A stretch of DNA of 64,000 nt, from NCBI RefSeq assembly GCF_007002745.1, contig NZ_SGNY01000001.1, positions 930,001 through 994,000 on the forward strand, read 5' to 3'. The first letter of the stretch is position 1. Each line of letters begins with the position of its first letter. The DNA is from Martinezella rhizogenes. Lineage in GTDB: Bacteria; Pseudomonadota; Alphaproteobacteria; Rhizobiales; Rhizobiaceae. The notes under the pieces were generated by a model. It saw only the letters and a list, made by a program, of their open reading frames with translations. It was not told the DNA's origin and did not search any database. Of the stretch, positions 55,294 to 64,000 are shown one piece after another. The translations under genes and the position numbers were made by a program.

Positions 55294-55863
55294 TCAGGGC
55301 TTGGGAGCAGCCGGAGCGCCGCCCGTGGCGTTCTGGTCGGCCGGAAGCGGCTTCAGATCAGCACCGGCAACCTTCTGCAGTTCAGACATGCTGGACGCGT
55401 TGAGATCGCGGTTGATGCCGGCAGCCCAGATATCGGCGGCCTTCATCAGTTCGCGGGTGGCGATCGGGCCGTCCTTCAGAAGCTTCTTGCCCGCTTCGCT
55501 GCTGTAGAAGGCGGAAATGGCGTTCAGCTCTTCAACGCTGAAGGCGCGCGCATAGGTGAGTGCAGCCTCGCGTTCCAGATCGGCGCGGCGCGGCGCAAGC
55601 TCGAGAGCCTTGGCATCGACGGTCTCGGTGATGGCGTCTTCGACGTTCGGCGAGGCCTGAATGAGTTCGGCCTTCAGACGCTCGGCCAGTCCAGGCAGAA
55701 TGTCGTCAAAACGGTCGGTAACGCCAAGAGAGGCGATTGCCTGCCGTGCGGCAGCAACATGCGCTTCCGAAATTTCCTGAGCGCGTACGGCAGTACCGAA
55801 CACAACGCCGGAAATGAGGATCGAAGCAGCGGCAGCTTTGCCCAGTCCCGCTAGTTTGATCAT
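55294..55863 (-). CDS. DUF2059 secreted protein
   Basis: A 189-residue exported protein. The signal peptide ends near TAVRAQE; the helical body around FDDILPGLAERLKAELIQ and AFSVEELNAISAFYSSEAGK is the DUF2059 pattern. A disordered, alanine- and proline-rich tail ends it. Function is unknown; it is periplasmic by inference. It starts 16 bases after the rpiA stop, with AGGAGCG upstream, so it is probably in the same transcript as rpiA. Confidence 0.88.
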   Translation of the reverse strand: MIKLAGLGKAAAASILISGVVFGTAVRAQEISEAHVAAARQAIASLGVTDRFDDILPGLAERLKAELIQASPNVEDAITETVDAKALELAPRRADLEREAALTYARAFSVEELNAISAFYSSEAGKKLLKDGPIATRELMKAADIWAAGINRDLNASSMSELQKVAGADLKPLPADQNATGGAPAAPKP

Positions 55864-55879
55864 GAAAATCTCGCTCCTG

Positions 55880-56575
55880 TTATACTGCCTGCATCACGCG
55901 GGCGCCTTCAGGACCCGCGATAATGGCAAGCGATGCCAAATTTATGAAAAGTCCGTGCTCGACGACACCGGGAATCGTGTTCAGCTCGCGTGCTAGCGCT
56001 TCTGCATCAGGAATACGGCCAAAAGATGCGTCGAGGATAAGGTGTCCGCCATCCGTCATGAAGGCGCCGTCGCCGGATGAACGCATTGTCAGTGCGCCCG
56101 AAAGACCGGATCGAGCCGCCAGCTTTTCAATGGCGATGCGTGTCGCCACCTGGCCGAACGGGTTGATTTCGATGGGAAGCGGAAAGGCGCCCAGCGTCTC
56201 GACGACCTTGCTCTGGTCGGCAATGACGATCACGCGGGCAGATGCCGCCGCAACGATCTTTTCGCGCAGAAGAGCACCACCGCCGCCCTTGACGAGGCGC
56301 AGCGCATGATCGACTTCATCAGCGCCGTCGATGGTCAGATCCAGTTCCGGTAATTCATCGAGAGATTTCAGCGGCACGCCAAGCTCGACGCAGAGACGCG
56401 CGGTGCGCTCGGATGTCGGAACACCCTCGACCTTCAGCCCGGCGGCGACCTTCTCGGCCAGAAGCCTGACGAATTCCTCGGCCGTCGAACCCGTGCCGAT
56501 ACCAAGCCTCATCCCGTCTTGCACGTGGGACAATGCGGCCTCGGCGGCCTTGATCTTCATCTGGCGGGCATCCAT
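55880..56575 (-). CDS. rpiA: Ribose-5-phosphate isomerase A
   Basis: RpiA interconverts ribose 5-phosphate and ribulose 5-phosphate in the pentose phosphate pathway. The 231-residue product shows [29 protein letters not shown] and [16 protein letters not shown], the three conserved phosphate and active-site motifs (Lys and Glu in the last). Length fits. It is followed by the DUF2059 gene and gor. Confidence 0.96.
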   Translation of the reverse strand: MDARQMKIKAAEAALSHVQDGMRLGIGTGSTAEEFVRLLAEKVAAGLKVEGVPTSERTARLCVELGVPLKSLDELPELDLTIDGADEVDHALRLVKGGGGALLREKIVAAASARVIVIADQSKVVETLGAFPLPIEINPFGQVATRIAIEKLAARSGLSGALTMRSSGDGAFMTDGGHLILDASFGRIPDAEALARELNTIPGVVEHGLFINLASLAIIAGPEGARVMQAV

Positions 56576-56765
56576 GTGCCTGAAACTCCGGTAGCTTTGT
56601 CGTCGCCGTGCTGTTTACACGGGTCGAAAGCCAAACGAAAGCCTTTTTCAAGCCAACGAACAGAACGTTGTGACGCGGTTGCAAAGACAGGCCCGTTTGC
56701 CTAGGCTTGGCGCGAATGAAAGCACCGACACCTCGACACCCGCATTCTCCAAGAGGCCCGTTCCC

Positions 56766-57467
56766 GTGACATCCCGCCCGCTCTCTCCGCTTGCCATTTT
56801 CGATCTCGACGGCACGCTCGTCGATACCGCCGCCGACCTGGTCTCGAGCCTCAACCACACCATAGCCGTTGCCGGCCTTGCGCCCGTCACCTATGACGAC
56901 CTGACCCACCTCGTCGGCCAGGGTGCGCGGGTGATGATCAAGCGGGCTTTCGCATTGCGCCAGACGGGACTGCCGGAAGCCGAGATCGATCCGCTCTATG
57001 AGCGTTTCATCACCCATTACCGCGCCGAAATGCCGGGTGAAAGCCGCCCCTATCCCGGCATCATCAACACGCTGGATGCGCTCTCGGAAGCCGGCATCAC
57101 GCTTGCCGTCTGCACCAACAAGACTGAAATCCTCGCTGTGCCGCTGCTCGAAAAACTGGGGCTGACGCGATATTTCGCGGCCATCACCTGCGGCGACACC
57201 TTCGCCTTCCGCAAACCGGATGCCCGCCATATTCTCGGCACCATCGAAAAGGCCGGCGGCGATATCAGACGCTCCATCATGGTCGGCGACAGCATCAACG
57301 ATATTCTCGCCGCAAAGAACGCCGGCGTACCGTCGATCGGCGTGACCTTCGGTTACACGGATGTGCCGATGGCCGAGCTTGAACCTGACGTCGTGATCGA
57401 TGATTTTGCAGCACTGACGCCCGATCTGGTGGGCCGGTTGCTGACCGGACGCGACGCGGCGGCGTAA
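56766..57467 (+). CDS. gph: Phosphoglycolate phosphatase (HAD family)
   Basis: Gph removes phosphate from 2-phosphoglycolate formed in DNA repair. The HAD motifs are clear: motif I FDLDGTLVDT, motif II in VCTNKTEIL, and motif IV VGDSINDI with the GVTFGYTDV end. About 233 residues. I use the GTG at 56766, after AAGAGG; the frame also runs further upstream without a site. It diverges from rpiA, so a shared control region lies at about 56576-56765. The substrate name is by family. Confidence 0.9.
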   Translation: MTSRPLSPLAIFDLDGTLVDTAADLVSSLNHTIAVAGLAPVTYDDLTHLVGQGARVMIKRAFALRQTGLPEAEIDPLYERFITHYRAEMPGESRPYPGIINTLDALSEAGITLAVCTNKTEILAVPLLEKLGLTRYFAAITCGDTFAFRKPDARHILGTIEKAGGDIRRSIMVGDSINDILAAKNAGVPSIGVTFGYTDVPMAELEPDVVIDDFAALTPDLVGRLLTGRDAAA

Positions 57468-57493
57468 ACCGCCGTGATATCCGCAGCTTCGCC

Positions 57494-58069
57494 ATGGTCG
57501 ATCACAAATTCTTCTTTCCCCGCACCGCCGTCAGCATCATCGCCATTGGCGATACCGGCGAAGCCCTGCTTCTGAGAGCGGTGCTGGAAAGCCTTGGCGC
57601 ATCGGTCCGGCTGCATCTTCCCGGCACTCCGGAAGATATTCTGGTGTGCCTGAAACAACCCGACAACCCGCCGCCCTATCTCATCATCAGCGGCCATGGC
57701 GATGAAAACGGGCTTGTGGTCGGCGAATTCGACCCTGAAGTGACCCGGATGAAATTGCTGGACGGCAGCATGCCCGCCGAAGCGTTCCTCGGAACCGTCG
57801 ATCTGCGCGACACCGTTGTTTTCAGCACGGCCTGCTGCACGGGCTCCGGGGCTTTCGCCAAAGCCTTTATCGAGGGCGGTGCAAAAGCCTATGTGGCGTC
57901 ATCAGGTTATCCAGACGGTGCCGCGACACCGCTGTTCGTGCATTTGTTGTTTTATGAACTGCTCGTCCGCAAATCGCCGCTAGAAGAAGCGCTGAGGCTC
58001 GCCAGCCTGCTTGATAGCGATGACGAACTGGCATTCGAACTCTTCAAGCCACAAACCCCGGAACCATAA
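57494..58069 (+). CDS. Small protein with clan CD (caspase-like) His/Cys signature
   Basis: A 191-residue soluble protein that I could not assign to a named family. It begins with an alternating strand-helix pattern (TAVSIIAIGDTGEALLLRAV), then PPYLIISGHGDENG, where a hydrophobic run ends in S-G-H-G (His68), and later DTVVFSTACCTGSGAF, where a hydrophobic strand ends in A-C-C (Cys114/115). A hydrophobic strand before HG and another before (A/T)C is the clan CD protease signature (caspases, CHAT, gingipains). FAKAFIEGGAKAYVASSGYP follows as the next strand. It lies 26 bases after gph on the same strand, so the two may be co-transcribed. Catalysis is inference. Confidence 0.75.
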   Translation: MVDHKFFFPRTAVSIIAIGDTGEALLLRAVLESLGASVRLHLPGTPEDILVCLKQPDNPPPYLIISGHGDENGLVVGEFDPEVTRMKLLDGSMPAEAFLGTVDLRDTVVFSTACCTGSGAFAKAFIEGGAKAYVASSGYPDGAATPLFVHLLFYELLVRKSPLEEALRLASLLDSDDELAFELFKPQTPEP

Positions 58070-58083
58070 GCGGGCGAAACAAA

Positions 58084-58112
58084 AAAAGCGCCGTTTCCGG
58101 CGCTTTTCTCTC
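58084..58112. terminator. Terminator after the caspase-like gene
   Basis: AAAAGCGCCG-TTTC-CGGCGCTTTT lies between the convergent caspase-like and L,D-transpeptidase genes and can act both ways. Confidence 0.9.
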
Positions 58113-58123
58113 AATGCGATTTA

Positions 58124-60070
58124 TCAGATCGACGCGGCCCGCGCCTTTGTCGTCACGGCAAACGCCTTCTGCACATAGCTGTCACGATCATAGACGTCAT
58201 CGAAGAACTGCACCTTGCCGTCCTTGTCCGGCCAGGCGGTGAAATAAGCCACATAGACCGGGATTTTCACCGGCACCTGCACGGCGCGGTTCTTGCCTGA
58301 AGCAATCTGCTCGCCCACCTTGTCGACGCTGGTGCCAAGAACCGCAGCCGCCATGCGGCGCGGATCGACCAGACGGATACAGCCATGGCTCAGCGCCCGC
58401 ATGTCGCGGTTGAAGAAGCTCTTGGCCGGTGTGTCATGCATGTAGATGGCATGCGCATTGGGGAACAGGATTTTCAGGTCGCCCAGCGCATTGTCGCTGC
58501 TCGGCGGCTGGCGCACGGAAACGGCGTTGGTCGAGCCATACCAGTTGACGCTGGTGGAGGAGACCGCACGGCCACCCACCTGCACTTCGTAACCCAGCCG
58601 GTCGAGATAGGACGGATCGCGGCGCAGCTTCGGCAACATCTCGTTGACGATGATCGACTGCGGCACGCCCCAATAGGGATTGAACTCGACGGTCTGGATT
58701 TCGTCCTGGAAGAAATAGGTCTGGTTGGCCTTGGAGCCGACGACCACCTTCATGCCGAACTGTTCCACGCCATCATTGTGGTAATAGGCCATGAAAGCGG
58801 GCTGGTTGATGAGGACGTAACGCTGGCCGAGATCGGCCGGCAGCCAGCGGATCTGCTCCATGGCCACCTGCACCTTGGCGATCTTCGCCTCGTTGCTTTC
58901 GCCAACCATGGCGCGAACGGTGGCGCGACCGATGACGCCATCCGGCTTGAGGCCGTTTTCGCTCTGGAACGCCTTCACCAGATCGACGAGATCAGGCGTA
59001 TAGTCCTGCGTCTGCTGGTAGCCGGAAATGATCGCCGCATGTTCGGCCTTGAAGGCGGGCGAAGCGCGATGTTCGATCGCCTTGACCACATTGGCCATGT
59101 CGGCGCTGCTATTGCCGGGCTTCAGCACCAGATCGGCGGGAACGCGGACCGTGTGAGCCGCATCGCCCTCACCGCGCAGGCGGGCAAGGTCAGCCTTCAG
59201 CGCCTGATATTCGGCACTCGATGGTTCGCGACTGCGCAGATAGGCAGCGACATCGGGGCTGAGGCCCGCAAGCTTCAGCACCGGCGCGAGGTTTACCGTC
59301 TTGCGCTTGAAATCATGGTAACCGGAGAGCCGGTTCGGATCGACACGGCCGCGGGTCGTATCCTGCACATAGGCCAGAACCTTGGCAGACAGCGCCAGTT
59401 CGAACCGCATCTGCGCCCGCTGATAGGCGTCGGAGGTCGATGCCGATGCCGTTTCCACCGGTGTACCGGTTGCCGTCGTGCCAGTGGCATTGCTGCTGAT
59501 GCTGGCGGTCACATCCTTTGCCGGTGCGGAAATGCTGTAGTCGGCCGGATCGAGGCCGCTTTCGCCAACCGTCTCGAAGAAGGCGATGACGGCGTTGGCA
59601 CGCTCGGTCAACTCGCCGCCGGAAACCCACAGCGTCTTGCCGCCGGCGCCGTAATAGGCTTCCAGTGCCTTGGCGATTTCAGGCGTGGCGCTGAACTTCA
59701 GATTGGCGAGATCGTCACTGAAATTGGCCGTGTTCACGGCGCGGGCGGTATCCGCCTTGTAGTCGTAATAACGCGGGCCGGAAACGCGCGGCAGGGGCTC
59801 GGGATCGGAAGCATCGGCGCTCGGTCCTGAAACCGACGGCGAGGTGACGATACCGGCTGGCGGCAATTCACCACGGTCACGCGCAACCTTGCCCGGGCCG
59901 CCGCGCAGAAGGTCCATCAGCGTTACCGCACCGGCGCTGCCGGGAAGAGCGGTGGAAACGGAAAGACCGAGAACCAGCACCAGCGCTGCCGATGTTTTTC
60001 CAGATGTGACTTGCAATTTGATCCTCGTAGCACCCAGCACCGCCAGAAAAACGGCGGGCATCAGTTTCAT
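58124..60070 (-). CDS. L,D-transpeptidase, YcbB type
   Basis: A cell-wall enzyme that makes 3-3 cross-links in peptidoglycan, important in polar-growing Rhizobiales. The 648-residue protein shows an N-terminal signal-like region, a serine/threonine-rich insert (about 190-215), a peptidoglycan-binding-type region around LVDLVKAFQSENGLKPDGVI, and the YkuD catalytic core: HDTPAKSFFNRDMRALSHGC with the His and the nucleophile Cys in SHGCIRL. Two hydrophobic stretches at the start suggest a later start, such as the TTG at 60016 after GAGGA. It converges with the caspase-like gene. Confidence 0.9.
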   Translation of the reverse strand: MKLMPAVFLAVLGATRIKLQVTSGKTSAALVLVLGLSVSTALPGSAGAVTLMDLLRGGPGKVARDRGELPPAGIVTSPSVSGPSADASDPEPLPRVSGPRYYDYKADTARAVNTANFSDDLANLKFSATPEIAKALEAYYGAGGKTLWVSGGELTERANAVIAFFETVGESGLDPADYSISAPAKDVTASISSNATGTTATGTPVETASASTSDAYQRAQMRFELALSAKVLAYVQDTTRGRVDPNRLSGYHDFKRKTVNLAPVLKLAGLSPDVAAYLRSREPSSAEYQALKADLARLRGEGDAAHTVRVPADLVLKPGNSSADMANVVKAIEHRASPAFKAEHAAIISGYQQTQDYTPDLVDLVKAFQSENGLKPDGVIGRATVRAMVGESNEAKIAKVQVAMEQIRWLPADLGQRYVLINQPAFMAYYHNDGVEQFGMKVVVGSKANQTYFFQDEIQTVEFNPYWGVPQSIIVNEMLPKLRRDPSYLDRLGYEVQVGGRAVSSTSVNWYGSTNAVSVRQPPSSDNALGDLKILFPNAHAIYMHDTPAKSFFNRDMRALSHGCIRLVDPRRMAAAVLGTSVDKVGEQIASGKNRAVQVPVKIPVYVAYFTAWPDKDGKVQFFDDVYDRDSYVQKAFAVTTKARAASI

Positions 60071-60480
60071 GCCTGTCTAGCCGATCAACGGCCCGTTGAA
60101 AAGAAACGCCCAAAGTTCACAACCGTGCCGAAATGAACCTTATGATACAGCCAAAGCCATAAAAACGTAATTTCCAGAATTGGTGAGAATGGTTAAATTT
60201 CTATTTATTTCATTCACTTTGCCGTGGCTCCCAGCACCACTCACATGCCACCGAAAGCCCGGTTTTCCGGTCATTTCGGGACGTAGTAAAAATGACACGC
60301 CGGTTCGTTTTTCACCCCGGCCCTGCGCTCGTGCCGAAATCGCCCTAACGCGGCGGGAAATATCTGCCTCTGCCGCATTGCAGCGCTTTCATTGCCGGCG
60401 CGATGATTCTATATATCGGCCGCGCAAGGCGGGCGAAGGCGCCGTTTTGGCGGAGGAACACGAGTAAAAAGGCAAGATTG
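60071..60480. promoter_or_regulatory. Control region with fumC promoter
   Basis: The 410 bases hold no gene I support. Near the end CTTTCA (60386-60391), 17 bases, CTATAT (60409-60414) matches the rhizobial promoter consensus, and lies about 65 bases upstream of the fumC ATG. Confidence 0.65.
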
Positions 60481-61872
60481 ATGACAGCCACACGGACGGA
60501 AACCGATACATTTGGACCAATTGAAGTTCAGGCCGATCGCTATTGGGGCGCGCAGGCGCAGCGCTCGCTCGGCAACTTCAAGATCGGCTGGGAAAAGCAG
60601 CCCGCCTCTGTCGTTCGTGCGCTGGGCATCGTCAAGCAGGCTGCCGCCCGCGCCAACATGGCGCTGGCCGGTCTCGACCCCAAGGTCGGCGACGCCATCA
60701 TTGCCGCCGCACAGGAAGTCATCGACGGCAAGCTGACCGAGCATTTCCCGCTCGTCGTCTGGCAGACCGGCTCCGGCACCCAGTCCAACATGAATGCCAA
60801 TGAGGTGATTTCCAACCGTGCAATCGAAATGCTCGGCGGCGAAATGGGCACCAAGAAGCCCGTCCACCCCAATGACCACGTCAATATGAGCCAGTCCTCG
60901 AACGACACCTACCCGACGGCCATGCACATCGCCTGCGTGGAAGAGATCGTTCACCACCTGCTGCCCGCCCTCAAGCACCTGCACAAGGCGCTGGAAGCCA
61001 AGGTCAAGCAGTTCGAGAAGATCATCAAGATCGGCCGTACCCACACGCAGGATGCGACCCCGCTGACGCTCGGCCAGGAATTCTCCGGCTATGCCGCGCA
61101 GGTCGCCTCCGCCATCGCCAACATTGAAACCACCCTGCCCGCGCTTTCCAAGCTCGCCCAGGGCGGCACGGCCGTCGGCACGGGCCTCAACGCTCCCATC
61201 GGTTTTGCCGAAAAGGTTGCCGACGAGATTTCCAAGATCACCGGCCTTTCCTTCGTCACCGCGCCGAACAAGTTCGAAGCGCTTGCTTCGCATGATTCCA
61301 TGGTCTTCTCCCATGGCGCAATCAATGCGGCTGCCGCTGCACTCTTCAAGATCGCCAACGACATCCGCTTCCTCGGTTCAGGCCCGCGCGCCGGTCTCGG
61401 TGAATTGTCGCTGCCGGAAAACGAGCCCGGCTCGTCGATCATGCCGGGCAAGGTCAACCCCACCCAGTCGGAAGCACTGACCCAGGTCTGCGCCCACATC
61501 TTCGGCAACAATGCGGCGCTCTCGTTTGCCGGTTCGCAGGGCCACTTCGAGCTCAACGTCTATAACCCGATGATGGCCTACAACTTCCTGCAGTCGGTCC
61601 AGCTTCTGGGCGATGCCGCCGTCTCCTTCACCGACAATTGCGTCGTCGGCATCGAGGCCCGCGAAGACAATATCAGGAAGGGCGTCGAAAACTCGCTGAT
61701 GCTGGTGACGGCACTGAACGGCAAGCTCGGCTACGACATCTGCGCCAAGATTGCCAAGACCGCACACAAGAACGGCACGACGCTGCGCGAAGAAACCGTT
61801 GGTGGTGGATACCTCACCAACGAGGAATTCGACCAGTTTGTACGCCCGGAAAATATGATCGGCCCGAAATAA
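60481..61872 (+). CDS. fumC: Class II fumarate hydratase
   Basis: FumC hydrates fumarate to malate in the TCA cycle, iron-free. The 463-residue product has the superfamily motifs: [31 protein letters not shown], and the signature [17 protein letters not shown]. The ATG at 60481 follows AAAAGGCAAG; the frame is open further upstream to 60403 without a site. It is monocistronic with its own terminator. Confidence 0.97.
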   Translation: MTATRTETDTFGPIEVQADRYWGAQAQRSLGNFKIGWEKQPASVVRALGIVKQAAARANMALAGLDPKVGDAIIAAAQEVIDGKLTEHFPLVVWQTGSGTQSNMNANEVISNRAIEMLGGEMGTKKPVHPNDHVNMSQSSNDTYPTAMHIACVEEIVHHLLPALKHLHKALEAKVKQFEKIIKIGRTHTQDATPLTLGQEFSGYAAQVASAIANIETTLPALSKLAQGGTAVGTGLNAPIGFAEKVADEISKITGLSFVTAPNKFEALASHDSMVFSHGAINAAAAALFKIANDIRFLGSGPRAGLGELSLPENEPGSSIMPGKVNPTQSEALTQVCAHIFGNNAALSFAGSQGHFELNVYNPMMAYNFLQSVQLLGDAAVSFTDNCVVGIEAREDNIRKGVENSLMLVTALNGKLGYDICAKIAKTAHKNGTTLREETVGGGYLTNEEFDQFVRPENMIGPK

Positions 61873-61897
61873 GCCGGTCACATGCAACGGACATGGA

Positions 61898-61921
61898 AAC
61901 GGGCCTTCGGGCCCGTTTTTG
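61898..61921 (+). terminator. Terminator of fumC
   Basis: AACGGGCC-TTCG-GGCCCGTT followed by TTTG, 25 bases after the stop. Confidence 0.92.
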
Positions 61922-62077
61922 TTTGTTCGATTGACACGCCGCAGGCCGGCCGTGACATCGCTGGCGCGAACCGGAATATCCGGTTGCCTCCATATTGTCC
62001 TGTTGGTTTTTATATCGGCCTCTTACACTGCTCTTCCGGGGGAATACCGGATCCAAATTCGCGATGAGGATGACGCC

Positions 62078-63010
62078 ATGATCTGCCGCCGCAGCCTGCT
62101 TCTTGCGGGCGCATTCCTCGCAACGGCGATGAAAGTCCCCAACCTGTTTGCTGAGAACAATCGATCTCGCATTGCCCTCTGGCCCGGCCTGCCTCCCGGT
62201 GGCGGCGGCCCTGACGGCCCTGCGGAAATCAGCAAAAAAGGCGCAGTCACCAATATCGCCATACCAAGCCTTGAGATATTTGCCCCTGACACGCCCAATG
62301 GGGCCGCGATGATCATAGCCGGTGGTGGCGGATATAAACGCATAGAGGAAGGCAAGGAATCCTATCCCGCCGCACACTGGCTCGCGGCCAGAGGCATTTA
62401 CGCTTTTGTCCTCAGCTACCGCCTGCCAATTGAAGCATGGGCCGCCGGGCCGCTCGCACCGCTCCAGGATGCGCAGCGCGCATTTCGTCTGGTGCGTGCA
62501 CGCGCCCCGGAATGGCAGATCGATCCCCACAGGGTCGGCGCGCTCGGCTTCTCTGCTGGCGGGCACTTGATGGGGCTCGCGGCCGCCCGTTCGGCGTTCA
62601 CGTCTTACGAAGGCGTCGATGACATCGACAGGCAATCAGCCCGGCCGGATGTCGCAGCGCTGATCTATCCGGTCATTACGCTTGCAGCTCCCTATGACCA
62701 CACATCAACCCGCAGATCGCTCGTCGGCAGGCACCCGGCAGATGAAGCAACGCGGCAATGGTCGGTGGAAAGTCACGTGAGCAAAGACTGCCCTCCGGTC
62801 TTCCTCACACAGGCGGATGATGATCGGATTTCCAATCCCGCCAACAGCCGTATCATGCAAGAGGCCTGTGAAAAGGCTGGTGTGGATGTTGAACTTCATC
62901 CAATAGCGTCCGGCGGCCACGGCTTTGGCATGGGCAAGGCCGGCACCCCATCGGAAAAGTGGCCAAGCTGGTACGAGGCGTGGTTGCGGAGACAGAACTT
63001 TCTGGCATGA
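62078..63010 (+). CDS. Secreted alpha/beta hydrolase (esterase), possible Tat substrate
   Basis: A 310-residue hydrolase of the acetylxylan-esterase/BD-FAE kind. The N-terminus MICRRSLLLAGAFLATAMKV is a signal peptide with twin arginines followed by S-L-L-L, plausible for the Tat pathway. The nucleophile Ser is in GFSAGGHLMG, an Asp near LTQADDDRIS and the catalytic His in SGGHGFGMG. The ATG at 62078 follows GATGAGGATG; a longer frame to 61919 lacks a site and crosses the fumC terminator. The carbohydrate-ester substrate is inference. Confidence 0.85.
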   Translation: MICRRSLLLAGAFLATAMKVPNLFAENNRSRIALWPGLPPGGGGPDGPAEISKKGAVTNIAIPSLEIFAPDTPNGAAMIIAGGGGYKRIEEGKESYPAAHWLAARGIYAFVLSYRLPIEAWAAGPLAPLQDAQRAFRLVRARAPEWQIDPHRVGALGFSAGGHLMGLAAARSAFTSYEGVDDIDRQSARPDVAALIYPVITLAAPYDHTSTRRSLVGRHPADEATRQWSVESHVSKDCPPVFLTQADDDRISNPANSRIMQEACEKAGVDVELHPIASGGHGFGMGKAGTPSEKWPSWYEAWLRRQNFLA

Positions 63011-63067
63011 GGCAGCCCGGCGATCCACCGCACCGTGCATCTTCGGACTAGTTGTACCCTCTCCTCC

Positions 63068-63095
63068 GTCATCCCCGGGTCAGCCCGAGGATGAC
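63068..63095. repeat. Short GTCATCC palindrome
   Basis: GTCATCCCCGGG-TCAG-CCCGAGGATGAC, a relative of the longer element at 26917. Confidence 0.65.
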
Positions 63096-63140
63096 CGAGC
63101 AAGACGCATCGTCGAAACTTTGGCGGTGGGTGCGTGCACG

Positions 63141-63170
63141 AAAAAAAGGGCCGCTGTCGCGACCCTTTTC
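63141..63170 (-). terminator. Terminator of pyrG
   Basis: On the minus strand, AAAAGGGTCGCGACAGCGGC and the mirrored CCCTTTTTTT form a hairpin with a mismatch and a T run, just after the pyrG stop. Confidence 0.75.
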
Positions 63171-63185
63171 ATATTCTTCAAACCA

Positions 63186-64000
63186 TCAAACCAGCCGGCT
63201 CTGCTCCACCGCCGCTTCAACGAAGCTGGCGAAAAGCGGATGCGGGTCGAGCGGGCGGCTCTTCAGTTCCGGGTGATACTGAACGCCGATGAACCACGGA
63301 TGATCAGGATATTCCACCGTTTCCGGCAGCACACCATCCGGAGACATGCCCGAGAAGACGAGGCCGCATTCTTCCAGCCGATCCTTGTAGTCCACATTCA
63401 CCTCGTAGCGGTGACGGTGGCGCTCGGAAATATCCGTGGTGCCGTAGATATCGGCGATCTTGGTGTCTTTCTTCAGCGCCGCCTTGTAAGCGCCAAGACG
63501 CATCGTGCCACCGAGATCGCCCTTGGAGGAACGCTTCTCCAGCTCGTTGCCCTTCACCCATTCGGTCATCAGGCCAACAACAGGCTCGGACGTCGGGCCA
63601 AATTCGGTCGAGGAGGCATTTTCAATGCCGGCGAGATGCCGGGCCGCTTCCACGACTGCCATCTGCATGCCGAAGCAGATGCCGAAATAGGGCACATTGC
63701 GCTCACGCGCAAACTGCGCCGCCATGATCTTGCCTTCCGAACCGCGCTCGCCGAAGCCGCCGGGCACCAGAATGCCGTTGACCTTTTCGAGATAGGGCGT
63801 CGGATCTTCCTTTTCGAAGACCTCCGACTCGATCCATTCCAGCTTGACCTTGACGCGGTTGGCGAAGCCACCGTGATGCAGCGCCTCGATCAGCGACTTA
63901 TAGGCATCCTTGAGGCCGGTATATTTACCGACGATCGCAATCGTCACTTCGCCTTCCGGCGTGCGGATACGGTTGCAAACCTCTTCCCACTGTTCCAGAC
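63186..64000 (-). CDS. pyrG: CTP synthase, C-terminal part (5' truncated)
   Basis: The visible 270 residues are the glutamine amidotransferase domain of CTP synthase, which supplies ammonia to convert UTP to CTP. The start lies beyond base 64000. Landmarks are the [15 protein letters not shown] oxyanion region, the nucleophile Cys in [15 protein letters not shown], and the His-Glu pair in [11 protein letters not shown]. The frame is open to the window edge ([10 protein letters not shown] upstream of T-I-A-I-V-G-K-Y), which is the linker to the synthase domain. Single copy and housekeeping. Confidence 0.97.
   Translation of the reverse strand, partial: LEQWEEVCNRIRTPEGEVTIAIVGKYTGLKDAYKSLIEALHHGGFANRVKVKLEWIESEVFEKEDPTPYLEKVNGILVPGGFGERGSEGKIMAAQFARERNVPYFGICFGMQMAVVEAARHLAGIENASSTEFGPTSEPVVGLMTEWVKGNELEKRSSKGDLGGTMRLGAYKAALKKDTKIADIYGTTDISERHRHRYEVNVDYKDRLEECGLVFSGMSPDGVLPETVEYPDHPWFIGVQYHPELKSRPLDPHPLFASFVEAAVEQSRLV

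Overview
The window looks like chromosome of an alphaproteobacterium of the Rhizobiaceae, most likely the Agrobacterium tumefaciens/fabrum group. The support is a fused SecDF, a type II DAHP synthase, the Aap general amino-acid transporter, the AcpXL cluster that makes the very-long-chain fatty acid of rhizobial lipid A, FnrN next to HemN, a class I PHA synthase, RIME-type and GTCATCC-type intergenic palindromes, and promoters of the rhizobial form CTTGAC-N17-CTATAT. Species assignment is inference from gene content. The genome is GC-rich and densely coded, so many long antisense frames are shadows of real genes. I see no phage, plasmid, insertion sequence or CRISPR array.

Layout. 1-4.4 kb: 3' part of a YdeP-type molybdopterin oxidoreductase coupled to a small winged-helix protein and a degenerate peptide deformylase; then OsmC, small membrane and PAS proteins, a lipoprotein and tRNA-Leu(GAG). 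4.5-13.4 kb: lipB, a zinc alcohol dehydrogenase, a DMT exporter, and the minus-strand series yajC-secDF-Mth938-phytoene/squalene-synthase-like, the last two being homologues of mitochondrial complex I assembly factors. 13.7-22.2 kb: glutathione-independent formaldehyde dehydrogenase, a divergent TetR/P450 pair with two operator palindromes, cysE, an NDUFS6-type zinc protein, a flavin monooxygenase and metC. 22.5-26.8 kb: aapJQMP. 27.2-27.9 kb: two identical tRNA-Glu(UUC) genes duplicated with their promoters.

28-35.9 kb: recJ, hom with an AlaC-type aminotransferase, a nucleoside hydrolase, a TSUP permease and a PAS protein. 36.2-41.9 kb: lpxXL, adh2XL, fabF1XL, fabF2XL, fabZXL and acpXL, all on the minus strand, apparently transcribed from acpXL. 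FabF1XL has a complete Cys-His-His triad whereas FabF2XL has lost the cysteine and the first histidine, so the pair resembles a ketosynthase/chain-length-factor dimer. 42-44.4 kb: hemN and fnrN diverge around one FNR box. 45-52 kb: a SHOCT lipoprotein, phaC, sfsA, map, radC and a TadE/TadG pair. 52-64 kb: aroG, gor, a DUF2059 protein, rpiA, gph, a small protein with a clan CD (caspase-like) His/Cys signature, a YcbB-type L,D-transpeptidase, fumC, a secreted esterase and the 3' part of pyrG.

Most genes are housekeeping. The points I would follow first are the caspase-like protein at 57.5 kb, the FabF2XL active-site loss, the deformylase-like protein lacking metal ligands, the TetR/P450 operators, and two short reading frames, one at 44.3 kb (35 residues, signal peptide) and one at 40.8 kb (53 residues, stop-start overlap with fabF2XL).
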